The notes beneath the pieces were generated by a model. That model was not told the DNA's origin. It worked only from the letters and a program-made list of their open reading frames with translations, and searched no databases. 26,442 nt of DNA, from NCBI GenBank assembly GCA_047637355.1, contig JBLIKA010000042.1, positions 1 through 26,442 on the forward strand, given 5' to 3'. The stretch is from Glaciecola sp047637355 (GTDB lineage Bacteria > Pseudomonadota > Gammaproteobacteria > Enterobacterales > Alteromonadaceae). Positions 7,630-14,592 of this stretch are shown in pieces. The translations under genes were made by a program, and so were the position numbers. Every line of letters begins with the position of its first letter. The first letter of the stretch is position 1.

Positions 7630-7660
7630 AGTTATTTTGTAATTTTATTACAAAATAACT
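7630..7660. repeat. Extended palindrome, copy 3 (14-bp arms)
   Basis: AGTTATTTTGTAAT (7630-7643), TTT, ATTACAAAATAACT (7647-7660): perfect 14-bp arms containing the same TGTAAT-TTT-ATTACA core. It lies 76 bp upstream of the start codon at 7736, where a repressor or activator site would be expected. Confidence 0.65.
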
Positions 7661-7694
7661 AGATCTCCTCAAGTAAACACGTATTATTTATATG

Positions 7695-7710
7695 GCAACA
7701 ATGTTGTTGC
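7695..7710. promoter_or_regulatory. Perfect palindrome GCAACAA-TG-TTGTTGC in the leader of the small secreted-protein gene
   Basis: A 7-bp inverted repeat with a 2-bp centre, 26 nt before the ATG at 7736. In the mRNA it could form a small hairpin near the ribosome site; in DNA it could be an operator. No regulator is recognised. Confidence 0.5.
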
Positions 7711-7735
7711 ACAATATTATTACTGGGATACTCAT

Positions 7736-8200
7736 ATGAAAACTTTATTTACCACTATCGCGATTGCGACAATCACATTTACTTTTTCTGTATCGGCAAC
7801 AAATGTTCAACTTCGACCAGCAGACAATACATTTGAAACAAAAGTTTGCTATACCGCAGCAACTGAAGGGTTAAAAGCTGCTTACGAACTAGTAAAAGAG
7901 AGCAATGAAAACTTTGACCGCTTCACTACTATTTTAAGCTGCAACGGTAAGTCATTAGTACGCTCCGCACGAGCGTTCAAACAAGCAAACAAAGCACAAG
8001 CAAACCAAGAACAAGCAACAAGAAAAGTTAGATTCGTTACGGATGAGTCACTTGAGTCAAAAATTTGTTTGGATGCAGTATTACTTGGTGCTGACACTGC
8101 TATAGAAAAGCACGACGTGCAACATGTAAATATCATTTGTAACAATCAAGATATCAAGATATTTGCTAAGAAATTTGCTGGAAAAACAGTCTCTTTATAG
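7736..8200 (+). CDS. Small secreted two-repeat protein, DUF3718-like
   Basis: 154 residues with a classic signal peptide: Lys2, hydrophobic 4-20, likely cleavage after VSA21. The mature part holds two copies of one motif. Copy 1 (about 31-81) has FETKVCYTAA, then LSCNGKSLVRSARAF. Copy 2 (about 103-147) has LESKICLDAV, then IICNNQDIKIFAKKF. Each copy has a Cys pair (Cys38/Cys69 and Cys111/Cys135), which could form two disulfides in the periplasm. The pattern (E-x-K-x-C, then C-N-x with a basic FA-K/R-F end) resembles the DUF3718 family of Alteromonadales, assigned from memory. The function is unknown. It is a single-gene unit behind an AT-rich leader rich in palindromes. The ribosome site is weak (GGGA, 9 nt before ATG). 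Confidence 0.75.
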   Translation: MKTLFTTIAIATITFTFSVSATNVQLRPADNTFETKVCYTAATEGLKAAYELVKESNENFDRFTTILSCNGKSLVRSARAFKQANKAQANQEQATRKVRFVTDESLESKICLDAVLLGADTAIEKHDVQHVNIICNNQDIKIFAKKFAGKTVSL

Positions 8201-8675
8201 AGCAGAAATACGGAACAGGATAGTTCCCAGCAAATCCTGACATGGCGAGAGATTAAGACATTACGCGTTTTATCTCTTGCCATCCAGAGACACGCAGATC
8301 ATTGCCTAAAATAATTCTGAATCTTCGACTATATTCCAAGACCATCCACTATAAATAGACAAAGCCCCTTTTTGTAAAAGTGCAACAGACACGTTCATTT
8401 ACTTGTCCAACAATACTTCATCAACATCTGCTACTAATATAGAAATATTATTTTTGTAACTTATGCTTCCCTCAATTTACTAAAAGCGATGAATTTTTCT
8501 CCAATCCCAAAATGACACTAATTGGTAATGGAAGGATCTAGTTTGAATAAGATTTTAGAGACTATACTATAAATGAGAACCAAAAAACTCAACAAATATT
8601 GAGCTTTTTTAGTCACTGAGTTAAGGTCGATGAGTATTCAGTCGACAGGATAAAATGTTGAGGGCGTAAAAATAA
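8201..8675. other. 475-bp gene-free stretch between the DUF3718-like gene and the convergent HDOD gene
   Basis: No convincing coding frame on either strand. It holds a small hairpin just after the stop (GGAAC/GTTCC, 8212-8227) and a 12-bp stem with one G-T pair (ATGGCGAGAGAT at 8242-8253 with ATCTCTTGCCAT at 8272-8283). The second stem has an 18-nt loop and no T-run. A terminator-like hairpin lies at 8582-8610. The remainder shows nothing I recognise. Confidence 0.6.
8582..8610 (-). terminator. Probable (bidirectional) terminator after the HDOD gene
   Basis: On the minus strand, CTCAA (8599-8603) and TTGAG (8588-8592) form a short stem, flanked by A6 and T6 tracts that extend pairing with one bulged G. 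The T6 tract (8582-8587) sits in the right place for minus-strand transcripts ending about 66 nt past the HDOD stop. The opposite orientation also ends in T6, so it could serve plus-strand transcripts too. Confidence 0.55.
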
Positions 8676-9509
8676 TCACGCAAAAATAGATTTGGCATTG
8701 TCTCTGATTTGGGCAAACTCTGGAGATTGGTAAATGTCTACATCAGTAAAAATGCCTTTCTGTAATGCTAAGGTCATTATTTCATCACTGTTGTCGGCTT
8801 GGTTAGACAATGCTGCGCCTATACGCACAAAGTCAATGTAATCAATGGTTGGCTCACTATACTCTAAATTCCTCCAATGCTCTGCACATTGAATGAAAAC
8901 GTCGTTGAATTGCCATTCACGCAAAATACTGCCACCAATGCGACCAGACAATCTCTCAATTGCTACGTCTAGGAAAGTTGGATTAGCAAAAACACTGTCA
9001 TGTCGTTCGGCTTCAGTTAACACAGGTAATGCACCAATATTAGCTATTAACGCACAGAGCGTCATCGTGTCTAAACTTAAGTTCTTTTTACCCGTCGAAG
9101 CTTGATAAGTGAGCATAGCAGCCATTGCATTAGCCACTATATCTACCGTATCAGTCCACATTTTAGTCATGTATTTTTTAACAATTTCATTTTTCGAAAC
9201 AAAAAGCTGTTCCATCGCTAACGCGGTAGCAATGTTCTTTACTTGATATAGACCAATCCGAGTTACCGCTTGCGTTGTAGACGTCACTTTTATTGCACGA
9301 CCTAAGTATGCACTATTAGAAATTTTAATCATTCGTGCACTTAGCGATGGATCTTGGCCCACAACGTCGGACATGTCGTTCAAATTGACATTAGGATCAT
9401 CCGCCGACCTTCTCACTTTTAGCGCGATTGCAGGAAGAGTCGGTAATACCAATGTATCGTTGTTAATTTTTTCGACTAAAATAGTTAACAGTGCATTTTG
9501 AGTAGACAT
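8676..9509 (-). CDS. HDOD domain signalling protein
   Basis: 277 residues, essentially a single HDOD domain (about 15-215), beginning with LPTLPAIALKVRR and then VVGQDPSLSARMIKISNSAYLG, the conserved opening of the family. HDOD proteins are related to HD-domain phosphohydrolases but usually lack the metal-binding HD pair. They act as regulatory or scaffold modules in motility, biofilm and c-di-GMP networks. No receiver, GGDEF or EAL domain is fused here. There is no signal peptide, so it is cytoplasmic. It lies 120 bp downstream of hinT on the same strand, with a terminator-like hairpin after it. The specific role cannot be read from context. Confidence 0.88.
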   Translation of the reverse strand: MSTQNALLTILVEKINNDTLVLPTLPAIALKVRRSADDPNVNLNDMSDVVGQDPSLSARMIKISNSAYLGRAIKVTSTTQAVTRIGLYQVKNIATALAMEQLFVSKNEIVKKYMTKMWTDTVDIVANAMAAMLTYQASTGKKNLSLDTMTLCALIANIGALPVLTEAERHDSVFANPTFLDVAIERLSGRIGGSILREWQFNDVFIQCAEHWRNLEYSEPTIDYIDFVRIGAALSNQADNSDEIMTLALQKGIFTDVDIYQSPEFAQIRDNAKSIFA

Positions 9510-9629
9510 GGAAATAGAGCCCTATATTTTTTATTTTGGTCAACGAAAGTGATAAAGCCTGACGACATTTGCGCTTTGTTTGACAGCATCATGATAAAAC
9601 TAAAAATCACTACAAACTTATGAATTCGT

Positions 9630-9992
9630 TCAACCTTTTAATCGTTCTTGATAAGGAGGCCATCCCAATGCTTTCCCTGCTAGAACGTGCAAATGAATAT
9701 GATAAACAGTTTGCCCGCCATCTTGATTACAGTTCATAACAGTTCGAAATCCCTGCTGCGCAACGCCTAAGTCTTTGGCGATATTTGCAGCAACTCGATG
9801 CATATATCCAACGAGTGCTTCGTCTTCAACTTCGATATCATTGGTAGTTGCAATCGCCTTTTTAGGAATGACTAAAAAATGCACCGGCGCTTGTGGATTA
9901 ATATCCTTAAACGCGAGAACTCTTTCATCTTCAAACAATATATCAGCTGGGATCTCTTTATTAATAATTTTTGTAAATATCGTGTCATTCAT
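9630..9992 (-). CDS. hinT: HIT-family purine nucleoside phosphoramidase HinT
   Basis: 120 residues, the usual HinT length. It starts MNDTIFTKIINKEIPADILFED, typical of the family. The histidine-triad motif H98-I-H100-L-H102-V-L lies near the C-terminus, with His100 the expected nucleophile. NxxQDGGQTVYH leads into it. HinT hydrolyses adenosine phosphoramidates and acyl- or aminoacyl-adenylates in the cytoplasm. It lies 46 nt downstream of uppP on the same strand and could be co-transcribed with folB-folK-uppP, or have its own promoter in the gap. Confidence 0.94.
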   Translation of the reverse strand: MNDTIFTKIINKEIPADILFEDERVLAFKDINPQAPVHFLVIPKKAIATTNDIEVEDEALVGYMHRVAANIAKDLGVAQQGFRTVMNCNQDGGQTVYHIHLHVLAGKALGWPPYQERLKG

Positions 9993-10038
9993 ACTAACAG
10001 CCCTTTTGATAAACGATAGACTAATTTGCGTATATAAA

Positions 10039-10839
10039 TTAGCCTAAAACAATGTATAACAATACGAAACCTAATACCAATCGATAAATAACGAACGGCA
10101 ACATACCTATTCTAGAAATCCAATTTAAAAATAAAAATATACACAAATAAGCAGCAACAAAAGAGAACGCAGCCCCATACAACAATTCATTCCAATTGAC
10201 TTTAGCGACGTTTCCCAACAACTCTAATACCGAAAACAAACCTGCACCCAAAATAATTGGTATCGATAGTAAAAATGAAAATTTCGCAGTACTTTCACGG
10301 TCTAGTCCAAGCATGAGCCCCGCTGTCATAGTAATGCCCGAACGCGAAGTACCCGGAATAATGGCAATGGCTTGAGCCAAGCCAATAATAACGGCTTCTT
10401 TCAAACCAATTTTTTCAATAGTTTTTGTCTGTTTTGCTGTTATGTCTGCATACCAGAGTAACAAGCCAAAGACGATCGTCGTAATTGCAACGACCATGGC
10501 TATTCGCAAATTTTCGGCAACAAAATCTTTCATTAAAAAACCGAAAATAACGCCTGGAATGGTAGAGATAATTATCCACCAGCCTAACTTACTCTCTGGC
10601 GTTTGCTCACGACTTAAACCATGCGAAAACCAGGCAACTGTCAGCTTGGCAATATCATTTCGTAAATAAATAATCACCGCCATTAAGCTACCTACATGCA
10701 CGGCAACGTCGAACGCTAACCCCTGTTCTCGCCATCCTAAAATTTCTGCTGGCAAAATTAGATGAGCTGAACTAGAAATAGGTAAAAATTCAGTTAATCC
10801 CTGAATTATTGCAAGAATAATTATTTCAAAAAACGTCAT
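10039..10839 (-). CDS. uppP: Undecaprenyl-diphosphatase UppP (BacA)
   Basis: A 266-residue integral membrane protein with many hydrophobic helices. It dephosphorylates undecaprenyl diphosphate so that the lipid carrier can be reused for peptidoglycan and other envelope polymers; overexpression is known to give bacitracin resistance. The BacA signatures are present: QGLTEFLPISSSAHL (13-27, with Glu17 and His26) and PGTSRSG (162-168, with Arg166), which line the active site. Length matches E. coli UppP (273). Its ATG overlaps the folK stop as ATGA, so translation is probably coupled to folK. Confidence 0.96.
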   Translation of the reverse strand: MTFFEIIILAIIQGLTEFLPISSSAHLILPAEILGWREQGLAFDVAVHVGSLMAVIIYLRNDIAKLTVAWFSHGLSREQTPESKLGWWIIISTIPGVIFGFLMKDFVAENLRIAMVVAITTIVFGLLLWYADITAKQTKTIEKIGLKEAVIIGLAQAIAIIPGTSRSGITMTAGLMLGLDRESTAKFSFLLSIPIILGAGLFSVLELLGNVAKVNWNELLYGAAFSFVAAYLCIFLFLNWISRIGMLPFVIYRLVLGFVLLYIVLG

Positions 10840-11339
10840 GTTGGGGTGTTACTCCATGAGTAGTCAGCAACCCACAAGTTTTGTTTTTGCTTGTCGTATT
10901 GCTGCCATAAGGTTTGATAAGTTTCTTTCACCACAGGGTGCATATGCAGAGGTACTAAATCAGCTAGCGGCCTCAAAACGAAGGCATTATAGAGAATTTC
11001 ATCACGTGGCAAAATGATAGGTTTATCAATGACATGTTCATCATAGATCAATAAATCGAGGTCAAGAGTTCGTGGTGCAAATTTTTGTATACCTCTAATT
11101 CGACCATTTTCATCTTCAATTTTTTTTAAAATTTCACACACACGATCAACACTTGCATCGGTTTGAGCTGACACAACTAAATTAAAAAACGTATCTCCTT
11201 TAAAGCCGACAGATTCACTTTCGTAAACAGGTGAGAGCTGCACATTGTCAAAAGCTTCAGCAATCCCATTCAGCCCAGCATCGGTGTTCGCCGTTTTGTC
11301 GATGTTAGAGCCCACACTTATCAGTATGAAATGAGACAC
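10836..11339 (-). CDS. folK: 2-amino-4-hydroxy-6-hydroxymethyldihydropteridine diphosphokinase (HPPK)
   Basis: Transfers pyrophosphate from ATP to 6-hydroxymethyl-7,8-dihydropterin, the folate step after FolB. The HPPK features are a GSN motif near the start (ISVGSNID), FKGDTFFNLVV in the middle, and the signature FAPRTLDLDLLIYDE with its two metal-binding Asp residues. I choose the GTG at 11339 (167 residues, starting MSHFILISVGSN). It overlaps the folB stop as TAGTG and has AGAGAG about 8 nt upstream, and HPPKs usually begin only a few residues before the GSN motif. The alternative ATG at 11363 lies inside folB and would add eight residues. It is coupled to uppP by ATGA. Confidence 0.95.
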   Translation of the reverse strand: MSHFILISVGSNIDKTANTDAGLNGIAEAFDNVQLSPVYESESVGFKGDTFFNLVVSAQTDASVDRVCEILKKIEDENGRIRGIQKFAPRTLDLDLLIYDEHVIDKPIILPRDEILYNAFVLRPLADLVPLHMHPVVKETYQTLWQQYDKQKQNLWVADYSWSNTPT

Positions 11340-11692
11340 TAACTGCGCTCTCTGGTCATGCAAATGGCCACATTTACTGCTTCTTTAAGAATATCTGGTT
11401 TATTAACGGTGAGAGTCACCTTTTGAGGCTTGAACTCGGCAAAAATCATATCTAGCATTTCTTTTGCCAAAGCTTCGAGTAAAAAGTAGGATGACTCGCC
11501 TGCGAGATCAGCCAAGCGCTGCGCAACCTTGCCATAGTCGATGGTATTTTGAACGTCGTCGGTACTAGCCGCCAAACTTAGGTCAGTAACCATATCGACA
11601 TCCAGTACTAACCTTTGCTTAGCATGCCTTTCGAAATCAAAAACACCAATAAGTGCGTGGACGGTTAGGCCCTGTATTTTAACTAAATCCAT
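11339..11692 (-). CDS. folB: Dihydroneopterin aldolase FolB
   Basis: 117 residues, the standard length. It cleaves 7,8-dihydroneopterin to 6-hydroxymethyldihydropterin and glycolaldehyde in folate synthesis; its product is the FolK substrate. MDLVKIQGLTVHALIGVFDFER, the conserved TIDYGKV region (Tyr about 53), the substrate-binding Glu in LLEALAK and the catalytic Lys in TVNKPDIL all match DHNA. It is the first gene of folB-folK-uppP and is transcribed away from plsY across an 83-bp space that must hold both promoters. E. coli also has plsY, folB and bacA together, with folK elsewhere. The folK insertion here is the arrangement I associate with Vibrio and Shewanella. Confidence 0.96.
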   Translation of the reverse strand: MDLVKIQGLTVHALIGVFDFERHAKQRLVLDVDMVTDLSLAASTDDVQNTIDYGKVAQRLADLAGESSYFLLEALAKEMLDMIFAEFKPQKVTLTVNKPDILKEAVNVAICMTRERS

Positions 11693-11775
11693 GACAATAA
11701 CTCAATCGGCTAGCGATTTTTTTCACCTTCTAGTAATCTATTGTTAAGTGTAACCGCAACACAGGGACCAAGTAT

Positions 11776-12378
11776 ATGATTTCATTCACGCTGATCATGA
11801 TTTTTGCGGCATACATGTTAGGTTCAGTGTCCAGCGCGATCGTTGTTTGCTATCTTTTCGGCAAGGGTGACCCACGAACACAGGGCTCAGGAAATCCAGG
11901 TGCAACTAACGTTTTACGGATTGCAGGACCTCTCGCTGCCGGTATAGTTTTAGCTTTTGATATAATGAAAGGCACGTTGAGTGTTTATGTTGCATTCTTA
12001 CTAGGCGTTGACGCAATATCGATAGGTGTTGTAGCTATCGCAGCCTGTCTTGGTCATATGTTTCCAATATTTTTTAAATTTAAAGGCGGTAAAGGTGTAG
12101 CAACTGCACTGGGGTGCTTAATTGCATTGGGCTTTAATTGGGCAGGTTTGCTACTAGGAATATGGGTACTTATGGTGATAGTGACTGGTTACTCATCACT
12201 TGCTGCAATTGTCACTGTGACAATTGCTCCTATCTACACTCTATTTTTTAAACCAGAATATATGTATTCTGTGCTCATGCTATCAGTCATGATCATTTGG
12301 CAGCATCGCGCAAACATACGGCGCTTATTGCATGGTAAAGAAAGTAAAATATGGAAGAAAGGCAAAGTAAACGAATAA
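11776..12378 (+). CDS. plsY: Glycerol-3-phosphate acyltransferase PlsY
   Basis: A 200-residue inner-membrane protein that acylates glycerol-3-phosphate from acyl-phosphate, the first committed step of phospholipid synthesis. Conserved motifs are GSGNPGATNVLR (37-48), GHMFPIFFKFKGGKGVAT (93-110, with the phosphate-binding GGKGVAT) and the C-terminal RANIRRLLHGKE (178-189). Five hydrophobic segments fit the family topology. The start fits the family (short hydrophobic N-terminus, AxxLGSxxxA); a weak AGGGA lies 9 nt before ATG. It converges on tsaD, with no obvious intrinsic terminator in the 131-bp gap. Confidence 0.95.
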   Translation: MISFTLIMIFAAYMLGSVSSAIVVCYLFGKGDPRTQGSGNPGATNVLRIAGPLAAGIVLAFDIMKGTLSVYVAFLLGVDAISIGVVAIAACLGHMFPIFFKFKGGKGVATALGCLIALGFNWAGLLLGIWVLMVIVTGYSSLAAIVTVTIAPIYTLFFKPEYMYSVLMLSVMIIWQHRANIRRLLHGKESKIWKKGKVNE

Positions 12379-12509
12379 GACCAGCCATTGTAGTTCGCAT
12401 GCTCAGCAAAGTTAAAATAATTGCCATCATAGAGTAACGGTAGTCTTGCATGAAATTTCTTCGCTAAACAATATAGGTAAATTAGGTTTTCAACCTTGAC
12501 TATCAATAC

Positions 12510-13523
12510 TCATATAGCAGGCAGCGAATCCAATGGCCATCTCGGCATTGCTTTTGTATCCAAGCCCTCAGATTCACCTGCCAACAAACGTTGTGCTCCT
12601 GCAAACGCAATCATCGCGCCATTATCAGTACAGTATTCAAAGGCTGGGTAATAAACGTCAATCCCTTTGCGCCGTTTTAAGTCTTGCAACGTCGCTCTGA
12701 GTTGTTTGTTTGCGCTTACGCCGCCAGCAATCACAAGCCGTTTTTGATCCATTTGCTTTAATGCGCGCTGACATTTGATTAGCAAAGTATCAACCACTGC
12801 GTCTTGAAATGCGTATGCAATATTCGCTTTTGTCTGCTCAGTACCATCACAGTCTCGAATTGTATTTGCTGCGAATGTTTTTAATCCGCTAAAACTCATG
12901 TCTAACCCAGGCCGATCAGTCATTGGCCTTGGAAATTTGTAGTGACCTGCTTCACCTTTTTCTGCCAACTTCGCCAACAAGGGACCACCCGGATAATCTA
13001 GCCCCAATAGTTTTGCCGTTTTATCGAAGGCCTCGCCCGCAGCATCGTCTAATGACTCACCAAGAACGGTATATTGGCCAATACCTTGAACATCCACGAT
13101 CATGCTGTGTCCGCCAGACACCAGTAAAGCAATAAATGGGAATGGTGGCGGATTATCATCCAACATTGGAGCTAGTAAATGCCCTTCCATATGATGTACT
13201 CCTACGGCCGGCACGCCCCAAGCGTAAGCTAGACTCCGGCCCACTGAAGAACCTACAAGTAATGCACCAACTAGACCCGGTCCACGGGTGAATGCAACAC
13301 CATCGATTTCACTTGGACTCAGTCCGGCGCTAGCTATGGCGCGTTTAATTAATGGCACTATCTTGCGAACGTGATCACGCGAAGCTAGTTCAGGCACAAC
13401 ACCACCGTAATCGGCATGCAATTTAACTTGGCTATATAGTTCGTGAGATAACAAACCATGGTCAGTGTCGTAAATTGCGACACCTGTTTCGTCACAGGAT
13501 GTTTCGATGCCTAAAATTTTCAT
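12510..13523 (-). CDS. tsaD: tRNA N6-adenosine threonylcarbamoyltransferase TsaD
   Basis: 337 residues, equal to E. coli TsaD. It transfers threonylcarbamoyl from TC-AMP to A37 of ANN-decoding tRNAs, as part of the TsaB-TsaD-TsaE complex. MKILGIETSCDETG at the N-terminus, the metal-binding HHMEGH (His111 and His115), the nucleotide-binding LLVSGGHS and GGVSAN, and the C-terminal CTDNGAMIA (third metal ligand Asp) are all intact. It is divergent from rpsU, the arrangement known in E. coli. Confidence 0.97.
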   Translation of the reverse strand: MKILGIETSCDETGVAIYDTDHGLLSHELYSQVKLHADYGGVVPELASRDHVRKIVPLIKRAIASAGLSPSEIDGVAFTRGPGLVGALLVGSSVGRSLAYAWGVPAVGVHHMEGHLLAPMLDDNPPPFPFIALLVSGGHSMIVDVQGIGQYTVLGESLDDAAGEAFDKTAKLLGLDYPGGPLLAKLAEKGEAGHYKFPRPMTDRPGLDMSFSGLKTFAANTIRDCDGTEQTKANIAYAFQDAVVDTLLIKCQRALKQMDQKRLVIAGGVSANKQLRATLQDLKRRKGIDVYYPAFEYCTDNGAMIAFAGAQRLLAGESEGLDTKAMPRWPLDSLPAI

Positions 13524-13818
13524 GTAAATACTCAGTAAAAAATAATGCTTTGGGAGAAGCTTTTAAAATAGCTTTGTAATAGTTTCAGTTACTTACGAAA
13601 TAACAATCAAAAAACCAGTAAAATAGCCAATGATCACAGTGCAATCAATGTTTTGCTAGTATATACTGCCCATCGCTGACGGAAAACCAACAAAAGCAAA
13701 TATTTTTGTACTAATTCTCTTTACAAGTAATTGCAAAAGTTTTAGTATTCCGCACCATTTTTTAAGCCCGGGTAATAAAACATACCTGGTAGATACAACA
13801 TCTTAAGGTGATGAATTA

Positions 13819-14034
13819 ATGCCAATCGTGAAAGTAAGAGATAACGAACCGTTTGATATCGCGCTTAGACGCTTCAAACGTTCATGTGAGAAAGCTGGTG
13901 TACTATCTGAAGTTCGCCGTCGCGAATTTTTTGAAAAGCCAACTTGGGAACGCAAGCGCAAGAAAGCAGCTGCGAAAAAGCGTCACATGAAGAAGTTAGC
14001 TCGCGAAAACGCACGTCGTGTCAGATTGTACTAA
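13819..14034 (+). CDS. rpsU: 30S ribosomal protein S21
   Basis: 71 residues, highly basic, MPIVKVRDNEPFDIALRRFKR onward, near identical to enterobacterial S21. S21 helps base-pairing of mRNA with the 16S 3' end. It opens the macromolecular-synthesis cluster. A strong ribosome site (AAGGTGAT) precedes ATG. The 295-bp space upstream, shared with tsaD, contains a TATACT (13662-13667) that could be a -10, but I find no convincing -35 partner. The terminator after it explains how S21 can be made in great excess over DnaG and RpoD. Confidence 0.98.
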   Translation: MPIVKVRDNEPFDIALRRFKRSCEKAGVLSEVRRREFFEKPTWERKRKKAAAKKRHMKKLARENARRVRLY

Positions 14035-14076
14035 TATGTAGAGCAGAACTTAGCTGGTCTCGAGCCAATTAAATTC

Positions 14077-14110
14077 AAAACGGGCGTCTTTATGGCGTCC
14101 GTTTTTGTTT
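14077..14110 (+). terminator. Terminator/attenuator between rpsU and yqeY
   Basis: ACGGGCGTC (14080-14088) pairs with GGCGTCCGT (14094-14102) over nine pairs including two G-T wobbles, with a TTTAT loop, an A-rich 5' flank and TTTTTGTTT after. E. coli has a partial terminator in the equivalent place after rpsU. Read-through is presumably needed for dnaG. Confidence 0.8.
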
Positions 14111-14144
14111 CTGCGAAACAGAAATATATAAAGGGAATATAACG

Positions 14145-14588
14145 ATGACTTTATTAGACACATTAAAAGAAGCTCAGAAAGATGCTATGCGCGCCAAAGA
14201 TAAATTGACGCTGAAAACGTTAAGAATGGCACTCGCTGCGGTAAAGCAGCGCGAAGTAGATGAGCGTATCGAATTAAACGATACCGATGTTCTTGCTATA
14301 TTGACCAAGATGGTCAAGCAGCGCAATGAATCTATTACCCCATTCAGAGCCGCAGGTCGCCAAGACCTTGTAGACATTGAAGAGGCAGAAATTGTCGTTA
14401 TACAGAAGTACCTACCACAGCCACTAACTGCAGACGAAATCAATGCGTTAATTGACGAGGCAATGTCAGCAACTGGTGCTGCATCAATGCAGGACATGGG
14501 TAAAGTGATGGGGTGGCTAAAACCGAAAGTAACCGGTCGCGCTGATATGGGTGCATTAAGCGGTAGTATCAAAGCTAAATTAGCTTAG
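14145..14588 (+). CDS. yqeY: GatB/YqeY-domain protein YqeY
   Basis: A 147-residue cytoplasmic protein formed by a single GatB/YqeY domain, the helical tRNA-binding tail also found on the GatB amidotransferase subunit. Typical stretches are LKTLRMALAAVKQREVD (25-41), a KMVKQRNESI helix (51-60) and the C-terminal GKVMGWLKPKVTGRADMG. Its exact cell role is not settled, though a link to tRNA or translation is suggested by the fold. It is commonly found between rpsU and dnaG in gammaproteobacteria outside the enterics. The start is preceded by AAGGGAA, a good ribosome site. dnaG starts 4 nt after its stop. Confidence 0.92.
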   Translation: MTLLDTLKEAQKDAMRAKDKLTLKTLRMALAAVKQREVDERIELNDTDVLAILTKMVKQRNESITPFRAAGRQDLVDIEEAEIVVIQKYLPQPLTADEINALIDEAMSATGAASMQDMGKVMGWLKPKVTGRADMGALSGSIKAKLA

Positions 14589-14592
14589 ATAT

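Noticed and set aside
12234..12506. Minus-strand 90-codon frame covering the end of plsY and the gap before tsaD
   Set aside because: More than half overlaps plsY in antisense. There is no recognisable domain, and the composition is unlike the neighbours.
13658..13667. AGTATATACT as a shared divergent -10 for tsaD and rpsU
   Set aside because: The palindromic TATACT could serve either strand, but no acceptable -35 is found at 16-18 bp on either side, so no promoter feature is called.
14108..14124. Small TTTCTG/CAGAAA hairpin before yqeY
   Set aside because: Six AT-rich pairs that partly overlap the T tract of the rpsU terminator; no independent support for a function.
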